From Nitrososphaerales archaeon (lineage in GTDB: Archaea > Thermoproteota > Nitrososphaeria > Nitrososphaerales > CADDZS01), in the NCBI GenBank assembly GCA_030041355.1, contig JASHNZ010000036.1:1-64000 (forward strand): DNA of 64,000 nt, written 5' to 3'. Under the pieces are notes generated by a model, which did not search any database, was not told the origin of the DNA, and saw nothing but the letters and a program-made list of their open reading frames with translations. The translations under genes were made by a program, and so were the position numbers. Position 1 is the stretch's first letter; every line of letters starts with the position of its first letter. This document shows, piece after piece, positions 45,685 to 54,471 of the stretch.

Positions 45685-46881
45685 ATGTCAAACCCTGAAG
45701 AAAACTTCAAGCGGATAGAAACAAAAGCGGTTCATTCTGGCGAGCCTCTACCAAGAATTTTGGGATCGGTCACCATGCCGGTCTTTCAATCGGCGACCTT
45801 TGAGAGTTTTGGAGAGGGAAGTTATCATGACATCAGATACATTCGCCTGAGCAACACACCAAATCATTACACCTTACACAGGAAGCTAGCTGCCTTGGAA
45901 GCAGCGGAAGACGCACTTGTTGCGGCGAGCGGGATGGCCGCGATTTCAACAACCTTGCTTTCGGTGCTTTCAAAGGGCGACCATATGCTCGCCCAAGACT
46001 GCCTGTACGGCGGTACTCATGATTTCGTAACAAAGGACCTCCCGAAATATGGAATCTCCTGTGATTTCATTGATGCAAACGATCCTAGTACCTGGGAAGA
46101 GAAACTAACTCCACAGACTAAAGTTATGTACGTTGAAACAATGACAAATCCGCTCCTGGAAGTCGCAGATCTGCGCGCGGTAGTAGAATTTGCGAAGTCT
46201 CACAATCTTCTCTCCATAATCGACAACACCTTTGCAAGTCCGATAAATTTCAGACCACCTGAACAGGGATTTGATTTGTCACTGCACAGTGCTACGAAGT
46301 ATCTCAACGGTCACTCTGATATTGTGGCCGGTGCAGTGATCGGACGAGCTGATCTAGTTAGGAAAGTAAAACACCTGCTGGATCATTTAGGGGGGAGCCT
46401 TGATCCCCATGCCTGTTTCCTTCTCGAAAGAGGAATAAAGACCTTAGCTCTGCGCGTTAGATATCAAAATCAAAGCACGCTTGCAATCGCAAAATATCTT
46501 GCGATGCACGAAGGAGTAAGTAAGGTCAACTATCCAAGACTAGAAACACATCCTCAACATATGCGGGCTAGAGAACTATTCGAAGGTTGTAGCGGAGTGT
46601 TAAGCTTTGAACTCGAGGGGGGAAAAGAAGCTGCTGAGCTCTTTTTGCAGAACATAACTATACCGATCGTAGCTCCGAGTCTAGGTGGAGTCGAGAGCTT
46701 GGTTACAATTCCGGCAACTACATCTCATTCAGGATTGTCTGCTCAAGAGAGGCAGAAAATGGGCATCTCAGACGGACTTATTCGTTTGTCGGTTGGCATC
46801 GAGGCAACAGAGGACTTGATTGAAGATTTTGAACGAGCTTTTGACGTGGTCAAGCAAAAACTTCCTATGAAAGTTGTGTGA
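45685..46881 (+). CDS. PLP-dependent Cys/Met metabolism enzyme (cystathionine gamma-synthase/lyase family)
   Basis: A 398-residue trans-sulfuration-type enzyme. The PLP-binding Lys is in LHSATKYLNGHSDIVAGAV; ALVAASGMAAISTTLLS, YVETMTNPLLEVADL, IIDNTFASPINFRPPEQG and IRLSVGIEATEDLIEDF are typical. The family includes cystathionine gamma-synthase, gamma-lyase, methionine gamma-lyase and O-acetylhomoserine sulfhydrylase, which cannot be separated safely by eye. With the homoserine dehydrogenase and threonine dehydratase of this window it suggests methionine/threonine/isoleucine metabolism, though they are not in one operon. ATG at 45685. Confidence 0.93.
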   Translation: MSNPEENFKRIETKAVHSGEPLPRILGSVTMPVFQSATFESFGEGSYHDIRYIRLSNTPNHYTLHRKLAALEAAEDALVAASGMAAISTTLLSVLSKGDHMLAQDCLYGGTHDFVTKDLPKYGISCDFIDANDPSTWEEKLTPQTKVMYVETMTNPLLEVADLRAVVEFAKSHNLLSIIDNTFASPINFRPPEQGFDLSLHSATKYLNGHSDIVAGAVIGRADLVRKVKHLLDHLGGSLDPHACFLLERGIKTLALRVRYQNQSTLAIAKYLAMHEGVSKVNYPRLETHPQHMRARELFEGCSGVLSFELEGGKEAAELFLQNITIPIVAPSLGGVESLVTIPATTSHSGLSAQERQKMGISDGLIRLSVGIEATEDLIEDFERAFDVVKQKLPMKVV

Positions 46882-47013
46882 CTATCGAAGGTTTGCTCTT
46901 AGCAAGAGAGAATTTTATTTCTCTTCCGTTCTAGGCCAGTTTTTTCGAACCTGTTCGTATTCCATCGCTGAGCGTAGATTCAAATAATTGAACCGCTTAG
47001 ATTTCTTGCGATA

Positions 47014-48711
47014 TTGAATTTGCCTGCACAGTCTGCGGAACTTTACGATCTCGCAAAAGAATACTTCGAATTGTTAAAGTCGAACAATCCGCTATTTGCA
47101 ACTTCCATTGGTGACAGACGCTTTGATGATAAACTTCCAGATATCACTTTTCACGGACGGCGCCGCATGCAAACACAATATGAATCAATTCTCGATCGAT
47201 GCAGGAAAATTTCAGAAGGGAATCTCTCTGAGGCCGATAAACTCACCAGAACCGCACTCATTGTCGATGCTGCCGGTCTTTCTGATTATCTTTCTTGTGA
47301 TTTGGAAGACTGGACTGTCGATCCCTTGGGCGGTCCGCAGGTTGACTTTCTAAATCTTGAATCGTACCAACCTGTGAAGACTCCGGAACAGGGCAGAGCA
47401 ATGGTGGCTCGCTGGCGTTCGATGGGCCCCTATTTTGATGAACATATTGCGAACCTCCGAAGAGGAATACAGGAGAACAAGATAGCCGTCCGAGCTCTGG
47501 TAGAGAAGGTGATCGAGGAAGTCGAAGATCTCCTCGGGAAACCTGATTCAAATTGGGCGCTTTTACATCCGCTCGCAGTTTCCCACGGAGACTGGTCAGA
47601 GACCGAGCGCCAAGATTTCAAGGACGCATTAACCAGTGCTGTTCAAGAGTCAATTCACCCAGCCTATGCACGCTACCTAGAATTTTTGAAAAATGATGTA
47701 CGCGATCGTGCAAGGTCGCAGGACCTTCCTGGGATCATGCATATTCCCGGCGGCGCTGATTCGTACGCAAAGCTGATCCGCCTGCATACCTCTCTAGACC
47801 TGACTCCCGAGGAGCTGCACCAAACAGGAATGAGAGAGGTCGCGAAAATTAACAAAGAAATGGAAGCTCTTGGCGAGAAAGTGTTTGGCAGTCGTGATCG
47901 TAAAGACATACTAAAACGCCTTCGTTCCGATCCTTCACTTTACTTTTCCAGTCGCGACGAGGTTTTCGAAAAGGCAGAAGAAGCTCTTGCGAAGGCAAAG
48001 GCAGCCATTCCAAAATGGTTTGGTCGACTCCCGCAGGCTGACTGCGAGGTTGTACGTATGGAAGAACATGAGGAAAAACACTCTACGATTGCTTACTACA
48101 GGCAACCGGCCGCCGATGGTTCAAGGCCCGGCCGATACTACATCAACACCTCAGAGCCAAATACCAGGCCCCGTTATGAAGCCGAAGCGCTCGCGTATCA
48201 CGAGTCCATTCCCGGCCATCATCTGCAAATCGCGATAGCCCAAGAGCTAGAAGACATTCCTGAATTTCGAAAGCACAGCGGTGTAACTGGATTTGTGGAA
48301 GGCTGGGGCCTGTATTCTGAGAGACTGGCCGACGAGATGGGGCTTTACTCTGCGGATCTGGATCGGATTGGAATTTTATCATACGACTCGTGGCGCGCAT
48401 GTCGCTTGGTCGTGGATACCGGGATGCATGCCATGGGATGGGCGCGGGACAAGGCAATCAATTTCATGTTTGAGAATAGCGGCTTAGCGAAAAATAACAT
48501 TGTGAACGAGGTAGACCGATACATCACCTGGCCAGGTCAGGCCTTGGCCTACAAGACTGGACAACTTGAGATAACGAGACTGCGCCACATCTCTAAGGAC
48601 CATTTAGGAGAGAGATTCGACATCAAAAGCTTCCATGATGCGGTCCTAAGTAATGGGGCCGTGCCACTCGAAGCCCTTAGGCAGCTCATAGAGAAATACA
48701 ATTCACGATGA
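47014..48711 (+). CDS. DUF885 family peptidase-like protein
   Basis: A 565-residue DUF885 protein. The zinc-peptidase-like motif EALAYHESIPGHHLQIAIAQELE contains HExxxxHH, the family hallmark, and is followed by SGVTGFVEGWGLYSERLADEMG, which supplies the third metal ligand, and by DTGMHAMGWARDKAINFM and TWPGQALAYKTGQLEI. No signal peptide is visible, so it should act in the cytoplasm, perhaps as an oligopeptidase. The start is TTG at 47014. Length is normal. Confidence 0.92.
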   Translation: MNLPAQSAELYDLAKEYFELLKSNNPLFATSIGDRRFDDKLPDITFHGRRRMQTQYESILDRCRKISEGNLSEADKLTRTALIVDAAGLSDYLSCDLEDWTVDPLGGPQVDFLNLESYQPVKTPEQGRAMVARWRSMGPYFDEHIANLRRGIQENKIAVRALVEKVIEEVEDLLGKPDSNWALLHPLAVSHGDWSETERQDFKDALTSAVQESIHPAYARYLEFLKNDVRDRARSQDLPGIMHIPGGADSYAKLIRLHTSLDLTPEELHQTGMREVAKINKEMEALGEKVFGSRDRKDILKRLRSDPSLYFSSRDEVFEKAEEALAKAKAAIPKWFGRLPQADCEVVRMEEHEEKHSTIAYYRQPAADGSRPGRYYINTSEPNTRPRYEAEALAYHESIPGHHLQIAIAQELEDIPEFRKHSGVTGFVEGWGLYSERLADEMGLYSADLDRIGILSYDSWRACRLVVDTGMHAMGWARDKAINFMFENSGLAKNNIVNEVDRYITWPGQALAYKTGQLEITRLRHISKDHLGERFDIKSFHDAVLSNGAVPLEALRQLIEKYNSR

Positions 48712-48753
48712 ATTCGGTGAGCTGAGACTCTTTATCTCTTTGGAATATCGAGT

Positions 48754-50109
48754 CTAGCTCTTTCTGTACCGGTATCTTTCGAAGATCATCTCGATCCCAT
48801 TTTTCTGTAATGTGAACACAACGACCAGCTTTGCGGTGCTTTTCAAGGTGTAAAATGTAGCTTCTTTGTCATCCGTTTTTTCGGGAACAAGGACGATATT
48901 TTCGCCAATGTCTTCTCCAGAAAGCATCAGAAAGTCGCCGTTGCGTTTCACATGAGCTGTTACAGTACCTTTGTACGAGACGTAATTCCCTTCGAGCTTT
49001 AGGAGAAGCGATTCTCGTTTAATCGGCTCAAATTCATTCGGATCCTGCCCCAACATTGTGATAAGTCCATAAAGAGAGAGCAAGGTAAGATTGTATCCTT
49101 CTCCGTTACATAGTATCGAGATTCCAAGTTTAGATTCGGGAAGGTATGCCATGGACGCAGTGTAAACCCCAACAGAACCGTCGTGACGCAATAGTTTGTG
49201 CCCCAGGAAATTGTTTGCAACAAACAAGCCGTACCCATATCCATAGTCCGGAAAAAGGCTGATTGGAGGTTTTGAATAGGGCGTTTCCATCTTTTGCAAG
49301 ACATCCTTTCCAATCACTTTTTTTCCGTTGAACTCTCCTCTGTTTAGGAACATCTGGACATAGTTTGAAAGGTCAAGTGTGTTGGTCATCAGTCCTCCCG
49401 CAGCGCTACACCCCCAAGGAATGACAGATTTATCGGCCTTGCCTTCTTTCATAAGATAAGGAGTTGCCCAATCTCCGTCCGTTTCAAGTTCCTCTTTGGT
49501 AAAGAAACTGCGTTTCATTTCAAGCGGGGTGAGAACGTGCTCCTTGATGAATCTCGGATAAGGGGTGCCACTCACCTTTGAGATAATCTCGCCCAAAAGA
49601 AGGTAGCCTTCGTTCAGGTAGAAGAATCTCTTCCCCGGATCTGTTACAATCCATTCATCCACTTGATCAAAAAAAGAAACCAGATCGTCGAGAGCGGCTG
49701 TCGGAAACCATTTCTTGGACCATCCAACAGCGTTGGAAATCAGAACTTCGGCAGAACCTAACGCTGATATTCCGCTCGAATGAGTTAGCAAATGGTGAAT
49801 TTCAACACTTTCAAAAGCCTTGTATTTCGCCAAGCCAGGTAAATACTTGAGAACCGTGTCATGAAAGTCGAGTTTGCCCTGTTCGACTAATTTCGCGATC
49901 CCAAGAGCTGTTACCGATTTTGTAATGGAGCCTATACCATAGTTTGTTCTGTTCGTCGTGGCTACTCCAGATTCTATATTCTTGAAACCGAACGCGGCTG
50001 AATGGGCAATTTCATTCTCCTTGACCAATCCAACTGATAAACTGGGAAGCTTTGTCTCACTCATTTTTGCATAGAGAAAGTTGTCAAAAGCGCTCATGTC
50101 TTGACTCAA
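48754..50109 (-). CDS. Beta-lactamase-family serine hydrolase
   Basis: A 451-residue class C beta-lactamase/penicillin-binding-protein-like hydrolase. The SxxK nucleophile motif is GSITKSVTALGIAKLVEQG (about residues 65-68), the YxN motif is FFYLNEGYLLLGEII, and the third motif is LRHDGSVG (HxG type). A C-terminal beta-domain (about 350-451) follows. Archaea lack peptidoglycan, so members here probably hydrolyse D-amino acid peptides or esters. No signal peptide is evident. ATG start. It is convergent with the DUF885 gene. Confidence 0.9.
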   Translation of the reverse strand: MSQDMSAFDNFLYAKMSETKLPSLSVGLVKENEIAHSAAFGFKNIESGVATTNRTNYGIGSITKSVTALGIAKLVEQGKLDFHDTVLKYLPGLAKYKAFESVEIHHLLTHSSGISALGSAEVLISNAVGWSKKWFPTAALDDLVSFFDQVDEWIVTDPGKRFFYLNEGYLLLGEIISKVSGTPYPRFIKEHVLTPLEMKRSFFTKEELETDGDWATPYLMKEGKADKSVIPWGCSAAGGLMTNTLDLSNYVQMFLNRGEFNGKKVIGKDVLQKMETPYSKPPISLFPDYGYGYGLFVANNFLGHKLLRHDGSVGVYTASMAYLPESKLGISILCNGEGYNLTLLSLYGLITMLGQDPNEFEPIKRESLLLKLEGNYVSYKGTVTAHVKRNGDFLMLSGEDIGENIVLVPEKTDDKEATFYTLKSTAKLVVVFTLQKNGIEMIFERYRYRKS

Positions 50110-50134
50110 AGTAATTTTTCTCCCTGTTTCTACG

Positions 50135-50638
50135 TCAAACTGGTTTGGGACCGCCTTCGCCCTGATACTGTCCGTTGTATCCCTTGGAAAATTCCCTATC
50201 GGATTTCAACAAGACGAGCTGCCCAATTCTTGAAAAGCGCTGTAGCTTCAAAGGCCTATGGCATACGAGCATTACCTTTGGCTGACCTGAGTAGCCCGGA
50301 TCAAATAACGCGGTTCTAACATCGATTCCGTTTCTCAAAAGCGTGGATCTTGGGAGAAGGATTCCGATGGCGTCTTTGGGAATTGTTGTAATTTCATTTA
50401 ATTCCAGCATATATGCTCCGATCCCAAATTCATAGTATCCCTCTTGATTAGGCAGCAATTCCTCCACCTTGGAATTCTCACTCTTTGAGACACCGATGGT
50501 GAAGACTGATTTCGGATAAGTATACGCCCTGCTGACAGTTACGTCAAACCCAGCCGGTTGAATTTGCTGACCAGAGTCTACACTCTCTACTTTATTGATC
50601 AGCTCCGAGACCTCGTCCCCGGAAAAAATATGGGCCAC
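50135..50638 (-). CDS. dUTPase/dCTP deaminase-like protein
   Basis: A 167-residue protein of the Dcd/Dut fold. Recognisable are the IQPAGFDVTVSRAY segment (QPASxDL-like), IGILLPRSTLLRNGIDVRTALFDPGYSGQPKVML (the RSS and DPGxxG motifs), QLVLLKSDREF and the C-terminal GQYQGEGGPKPV that closes the active site in trimers. The catalytic Glu of true dCTP deaminases is not evident (A-LFDPGY instead), suggesting dUTPase-type activity. It would keep uracil out of DNA. The gene lies 84 nt downstream of the ribbon-helix-helix regulator on the same strand. Confidence 0.85.
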   Translation of the reverse strand: MAHIFSGDEVSELINKVESVDSGQQIQPAGFDVTVSRAYTYPKSVFTIGVSKSENSKVEELLPNQEGYYEFGIGAYMLELNEITTIPKDAIGILLPRSTLLRNGIDVRTALFDPGYSGQPKVMLVCHRPLKLQRFSRIGQLVLLKSDREFSKGYNGQYQGEGGPKPV

Positions 50639-50722
50639 GAGTTTGAGTTAGAAATTCTAGTAGCTATTTCTTAATTTCGTAAAAAATGACAGTTGCTCGC
50701 TAAGGAGAACCGAGCTCAAATT

Positions 50723-51094
50723 CTAGCGTTTGCGTTCTGACATTATACGATAGACTTCAGGGATTGCGCATGCATACCCGACATGAACGCAGTCTTTCTT
50801 TTCGTCAAACATGCAGATCAGGTCCTTGCCATGCACCTGAACCTCGACTATTCGGCCAAGTTTGTTGTCTTTGACCATGATCGAATTATCTTGCATTCCA
50901 ACTTTTTGCATGAAAGGTGCCTGCAGAGCCAGATTCTCGTCAGCCTCGATTTTCTCCATGATAATGTCATTGACGTAGCGTGAGAAGCTCTTACCCTCGA
51001 CCTCTTTCGATTTTAATTTCTGAACGTATCTAGCATGAGCCTTGTCATAGGCGTCCTGCGTTATTGTGACTACGCTGAATCCTTCCTTAGGCAT
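50723..51094 (-). CDS. Ribbon-helix-helix-like regulator
   Basis: A 123-residue protein. The N-terminal ~55 residues fit a ribbon-helix-helix domain: strand FSVVTITQDAYDKAH, then helices including KSFSRYVNDIIMEKIEAD. The rest (about 65-123) is a separate small domain (KVGMQDNSIMVKDNKLGRIVEVQV, DLICMFDEKKDCVHVGYACAIPEVY) with two or three Cys that might sense a ligand or metal. The ATG is placed so that the transcript is leaderless, and a palindrome like that at radA lies directly before it. It may therefore repress itself; this is a hypothesis. A nucleotide-pool enzyme follows it. Confidence 0.75.
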   Translation of the reverse strand: MPKEGFSVVTITQDAYDKAHARYVQKLKSKEVEGKSFSRYVNDIIMEKIEADENLALQAPFMQKVGMQDNSIMVKDNKLGRIVEVQVHGKDLICMFDEKKDCVHVGYACAIPEVYRIMSERKR

Positions 51095-51096
51095 GT

Positions 51097-51127
51097 TTAC
51101 AGTAAAATTACAGGACGCCTTATATCT
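51097..51127 (-). promoter_or_regulatory. Promoter and operator-like palindrome of the ribbon-helix-helix gene
   Basis: Read on the minus strand, GATATAAGG (51118-51126) is a TATA box about 28 nt before the ATG at 51094. Between them is CTGTAATTTTACTG (51100-51113), matching the perfect palindrome core at 30439-30452 in 12 of 14 positions. The arrangement, operator between TATA box and a leaderless start, is the same as at radA. Confidence 0.65.
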
Positions 51128-51634
51128 TTTTTGCCTAGGTTCTGAATACTTGTCGATAAGACAAGTTCAACATTTGCCGAAAAATCCTCATTGATATTTT
51201 CGGTTGATGGATGTTTTAAAGCCACGCGCCCATATTACGAGCCCTATTTCGATCATTGCGATACTAAAATCAGCAGGATAATAGAGCAAAGTACCCAAGG
51301 ACCAAAAAGCATAGCAAAAAGCATGGCACATGAAGCTCATCGCATAAGCGTATAATGCGATGAGGAGTCCAGTAACCAAAAACACAATTCCGATTTAGGT
51401 AGATTCACGCAAAAATCTTCTCGTTTTCCTTAGTCGATCTAGGCCAGCGTTCTCGACTAAGGTTTTCATTTGTTCTCTCCTTGGATTTGTATCCCCACCA
51501 TGAAACGTTAAAACTAAAGGCACGAGTGCTTGCATCAAAGGCGAATAGATGCGACTATCCTTTTCGGACTGCCTCGCTCTTATAACATGTGGGGAAATCA
51601 CGTCTGTCTAACCCCATAGTGAAATGGATATTCC
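51128..51634. other. Sparse region between the ribbon-helix-helix gene and the GDT1-like gene
   Basis: About 500 bp with no firmly supported gene. It contains the weak frame at 51188-51385 and another 68-codon minus-strand frame (51395-51601) with no recognisable domain. These may be remnants of one decayed small gene. Confidence 0.35.
51188..51385 (-). CDS. Possible small two-TM membrane protein
   Basis: A 65-residue frame starting at GTG with two hydrophobic stretches (about 1-25 and 33-52) and a basic end (FKTSINRKYQ). A stop lies only a few codons upstream of the GTG. There is no convincing promoter. The protein-like hydrophobic pattern is the only support, so this is a weak call. Confidence 0.3.
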   Translation of the reverse strand: MFLVTGLLIALYAYAMSFMCHAFCYAFWSLGTLLYYPADFSIAMIEIGLVIWARGFKTSINRKYQ

Positions 51635-52273
51635 TTGGCGAATCTATTCGATGCATCAACCCTCCTTGGAGCCTTTGCGACCATAGCTTCGGCAATTTTC
51701 ATAGCGGAACTAACAGACAAAGATGCGCTTCTTCTCCTCGCGCTTTCGACGAGAGTGAAAGCGCGGATAGCTTTTGCAGCTGGGTCAACGGCCTTTGCGA
51801 TTTCCACCGCCATAATTGTGTTAATCGGCTATCTGTTGACAAGCGTCATTCCCGTCTTTTGGATAAAAATAGCTGGCGGCGTGATAATGATCTGTTACGC
51901 AACCTACGAATATGCGAAAATGAATAAGACGAAAGAAAAGCAAGAAATCGAGCAGCGGGAGAAAAAGATCGAGAAGACCAAGAAAGAGGCGTTCTTCAAA
52001 CTCTTCTTGACGATCATTTCGATGTTAGTTGTTTTGGATCTTGCCGGAGACGCGACTGAAGTTCTTACGATTGTTTTCGTGGCACGGTTTCAAAATGTGC
52101 TGCTGGTTTTTGTTTCTTGCGTTGTGGCCCTCTCTGCCGCTTCAGCTGTCGAAACTATAATCGGGAATCGGTTAGGAAAGCTATTTTCGTTTGAAAAAAT
52201 CAGGATTTTTTCCCTTGCTGTCTTTGTAATTATTGGAACGATAGTTATCGTGACAACAGTGGCTTTTCATTAG
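51635..52273 (+). CDS. GDT1/TMEM165 (UPF0016)-like membrane protein with altered motifs
   Basis: A 212-residue protein with about six or seven TM helices arranged as two similar halves around a charged, lysine/glutamate-rich cytoplasmic loop (NKTKEKQEIEQREKKIEKTKKE). The first half has FIAELTDKDALLLLALSTR and the second has VVLDLAGDATEVLTIVF, at the positions where the family normally carries ELGDK(T/S) motifs. The motifs are changed (ELTDK and DLAGD), so cation/proton exchange of Mn or Ca is uncertain. The start is TTG. No linked gene suggests a substrate. Confidence 0.72.
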   Translation: MANLFDASTLLGAFATIASAIFIAELTDKDALLLLALSTRVKARIAFAAGSTAFAISTAIIVLIGYLLTSVIPVFWIKIAGGVIMICYATYEYAKMNKTKEKQEIEQREKKIEKTKKEAFFKLFLTIISMLVVLDLAGDATEVLTIVFVARFQNVLLVFVSCVVALSAASAVETIIGNRLGKLFSFEKIRIFSLAVFVIIGTIVIVTTVAFH

Positions 52274-52365
52274 ATAGGATTCGATTCTTGGTAAGAGGAA
52301 CACGGAGTTTGCAACTGACGAAAATGTATCCGTCTCGTTCAAATACCGTTGGCTAAATTGCTGCA

Positions 52366-53712
52366 GTGAAATTGAACGAAGTCGGGGAACCCGCGAAAGG
52401 TAGCTGGAGTTCGTTCCTCACTCGAGACGGCAGGTTGATCCTTCTTCAGGTTCTCCTGAACTCGATTCCTCTGGGGTATATGAATGTCATCCCCGCCGTG
52501 TATCTTCTCGAAGTAGGATATTCTGCCTCCGTCGTGGGCGTTATTTACGCATCAAGCGCTTTCTCCAACACCGCCGGACTGACTCCTTTTGGATTTCTGG
52601 CCGACAAATTCGGCAGGAAAAGCTTCTTTCTGATAGGCAGTTTCGTCCCGGCGATTTCGTATGTCATATTCGCATTAACCCTGAACTACTATTGGCTCAT
52701 CGTCGCAAGCGTTGTCGGAGGAGTCGGAGTAGCGGGCGGAATTGCGGTCGCCATGAGCGGACCTGCACTACTTCCCTTGCTTGCAAATGCGACCTCGGAC
52801 AGGCATAGGACAGCTCTTTTCGGCGCAACTCAAGCAGCTTGGGCGGTAGCACTCACGATTGGGGCGCTTTTGAGCTATTTGCCAGGCTTTTTTATGCGGT
52901 ATCTCGTAGAGAGTTCTTTCAGCGCGCATGCTCTCTCATATTATGTCATGGCTATTTTTGCCGCCGCGTCGGCGATTCCGGTGCTGTTTATCAGGGAACA
53001 GCGAAAACCGAGAGAAACCCAACACATCAGCGAAGAGGCAGAGGCAGCAGCTCCGATTACCCAAAGAAGAACTGCAGTTTCTTGGATCCTCGATCTACCC
53101 AAGAGCACGAGAAAGCTTCCGATTTCATCTACGAAAATAACTGCAAAATTTTCCCTAGTCTATGCTCTTTCTGGACTCGGTTTAGGCGTCATAGTTCAGA
53201 TACTTGCTTCGTGGTATTACCTTCAATTTAGGATTCCAGAATCAACTGCCGGGCTTTGGATCGGGTTAGCTGAGGTCGCTTCCATCCCTACAATTTTTAT
53301 GATCCCATGGCTCGTGCGACGACGAGGGACTCTGAACATTGCCGTAGGTTTTCTTGCAATATCTGCGCTATTTCTTGGCCTTATGCCGCTAGGGGACATA
53401 TTCATTTTGGCTGCGAGCTTCTACATCGTTCGATGTATCTTTGTGAATATCTCGTGGCCGGTATTGCAATCCTACATGATGGGAATAGTGAATGAAAGAG
53501 AAAGAGCTACTGTAACCGGAATAGCCACGACTGCGTGGGGTCTTGCAAACGCGATCGGAACAATAATCGGAGGAGCTTTACTCGCATCCGGTCTACTCTA
53601 CCTTCCCTTCGTGATTGGACTTGCAGGTTACATTGGTTCTTCGGCTGCACTCTGGGCCTTCTTTAGAGGCGTCAAACCCCCTGAGGAGCTTGCTTCTCGA
53701 ACTCAAATTTGA
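52366..53712 (+). CDS. Major facilitator superfamily transporter
   Basis: A 448-residue MFS transporter with 12 hydrophobic helices. The loop 2-3 motif is FGFLADKFGRKSFFLIG, the classic MFS signature; the central cytoplasmic loop (about 215-265) is polar with KPRETQ...EEAEAAAP; the second half repeats the fold, including IVNERERATVTGIATTAWGLANAIGTIIGG. This resembles drug or sugar-type exporters, but the substrate is unknown. The start is GTG at 52366. Confidence 0.93.
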   Translation: MKLNEVGEPAKGSWSSFLTRDGRLILLQVLLNSIPLGYMNVIPAVYLLEVGYSASVVGVIYASSAFSNTAGLTPFGFLADKFGRKSFFLIGSFVPAISYVIFALTLNYYWLIVASVVGGVGVAGGIAVAMSGPALLPLLANATSDRHRTALFGATQAAWAVALTIGALLSYLPGFFMRYLVESSFSAHALSYYVMAIFAAASAIPVLFIREQRKPRETQHISEEAEAAAPITQRRTAVSWILDLPKSTRKLPISSTKITAKFSLVYALSGLGLGVIVQILASWYYLQFRIPESTAGLWIGLAEVASIPTIFMIPWLVRRRGTLNIAVGFLAISALFLGLMPLGDIFILAASFYIVRCIFVNISWPVLQSYMMGIVNERERATVTGIATTAWGLANAIGTIIGGALLASGLLYLPFVIGLAGYIGSSAALWAFFRGVKPPEELASRTQI

Positions 53713-53820
53713 CCTGTGCTCTAAATTAAGGACGCGAGCAGTTCATTTGCACTTCGATCGCCGAAGGTGAAACAATACACTATTACTTTCAAGCCGCACC
53801 AAGCTCTCGAAAATCAAACA

Positions 53821-53837
53821 CCAGCTCAGAGAGCTGG
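53821..53837 (+). terminator. Short perfect hairpin downstream of the MFS gene
   Basis: CCAGCTC and GAGCTGG form a perfect 7-bp stem with an AGA loop, about 110 nt after the MFS stop. There is no long U-run, so termination is only a possibility. The rest of 53713-53920 shows nothing else. Confidence 0.3.
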
Positions 53838-53920
53838 ATTATTGAAGTAAAGAATTGCCTAGAACCTCTTGAAAGTGCAAAAGGAAAGGCCTAAATTGTG
53901 AAAATCCGCGACTACACACA

Positions 53921-54190
53921 ATGAAATACTCGAAGCTCCTCATTGTTCCATTTATCGTATTCACATCCTTAGGAGCTATCATGATGGGTGTTTTGATCTC
54001 AGGTCAATTCACTTGTACATTTGGTTGCATTGCTTGGTATACTGTTTTGTTTGACACTGGCTTTACTTTTTGGACTGCGCTGACTGCTGTAGGAATTATT
54101 GCCATAATTACGGTTAGCTTTTGGACAAGATCGAACAAGAAAGAACAAATCACCCGGAGTGAAACGCCTTCAGAAATCACCCGAAACTGA
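53921..54190 (+). CDS. Small two-TM membrane protein
   Basis: An 89-residue protein with two hydrophobic helices (about 7-27 and 47-68). The loop between them has two Cys (FTCTFGCIAWYT), which could form a disulfide or bind metal. The tail is polar and charged (RSNKKEQITRSETPSE). ATG start. It is convergent with the gene at 54223-54471, and both may be small envelope proteins. No family is recognised. Confidence 0.6.
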   Translation: MKYSKLLIVPFIVFTSLGAIMMGVLISGQFTCTFGCIAWYTVLFDTGFTFWTALTAVGIIAIITVSFWTRSNKKEQITRSETPSEITRN

Positions 54191-54222
54191 AACATAACTT
54201 GTTTTTCGGTTTTGTTGAATCT

Positions 54223-54471
54223 TCAGGGTGGTAACACGTCTTCTTGACTTTCGGGTGTTGACTTTTGACTTCTCTTTGCCATTAAGAAAATCCCAAGTCC
54301 TGTCAAAACCAAGCCAAGAGCTAGTGGAACATATCTGAAAACAATGAGTGCCCAAAAGGGAGGAGGTTCATGCCAGATAACTGTTAAGCCATAAAACAAC
54401 AGACAGAGCCCGAAAAGGAGAGATACAATTCCACGATCTTTACGTGTTTGGCCATGTTTGCCTAGAGCCAT
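54223..54471 (-). CDS. Small two-TM membrane protein
   Basis: An 82-residue protein with a basic N-terminus (MALGKHGQTRKDRG), hydrophobic helices at about 15-32 and 41-64 separated by a short HEPPPFWAL loop, and a polar tail (KRSQKSTPESQEDVLPP). ATG start. No known family. Confidence 0.55.
   Translation of the reverse strand: MALGKHGQTRKDRGIVSLLFGLCLLFYGLTVIWHEPPPFWALIVFRYVPLALGLVLTGLGIFLMAKRSQKSTPESQEDVLPP

Noticed and set aside
51395-51601. 68-codon minus-strand frame with a charged C-terminal helix
   Set aside because: No promoter, no domain and no operon partner; left as unassigned intergenic sequence.
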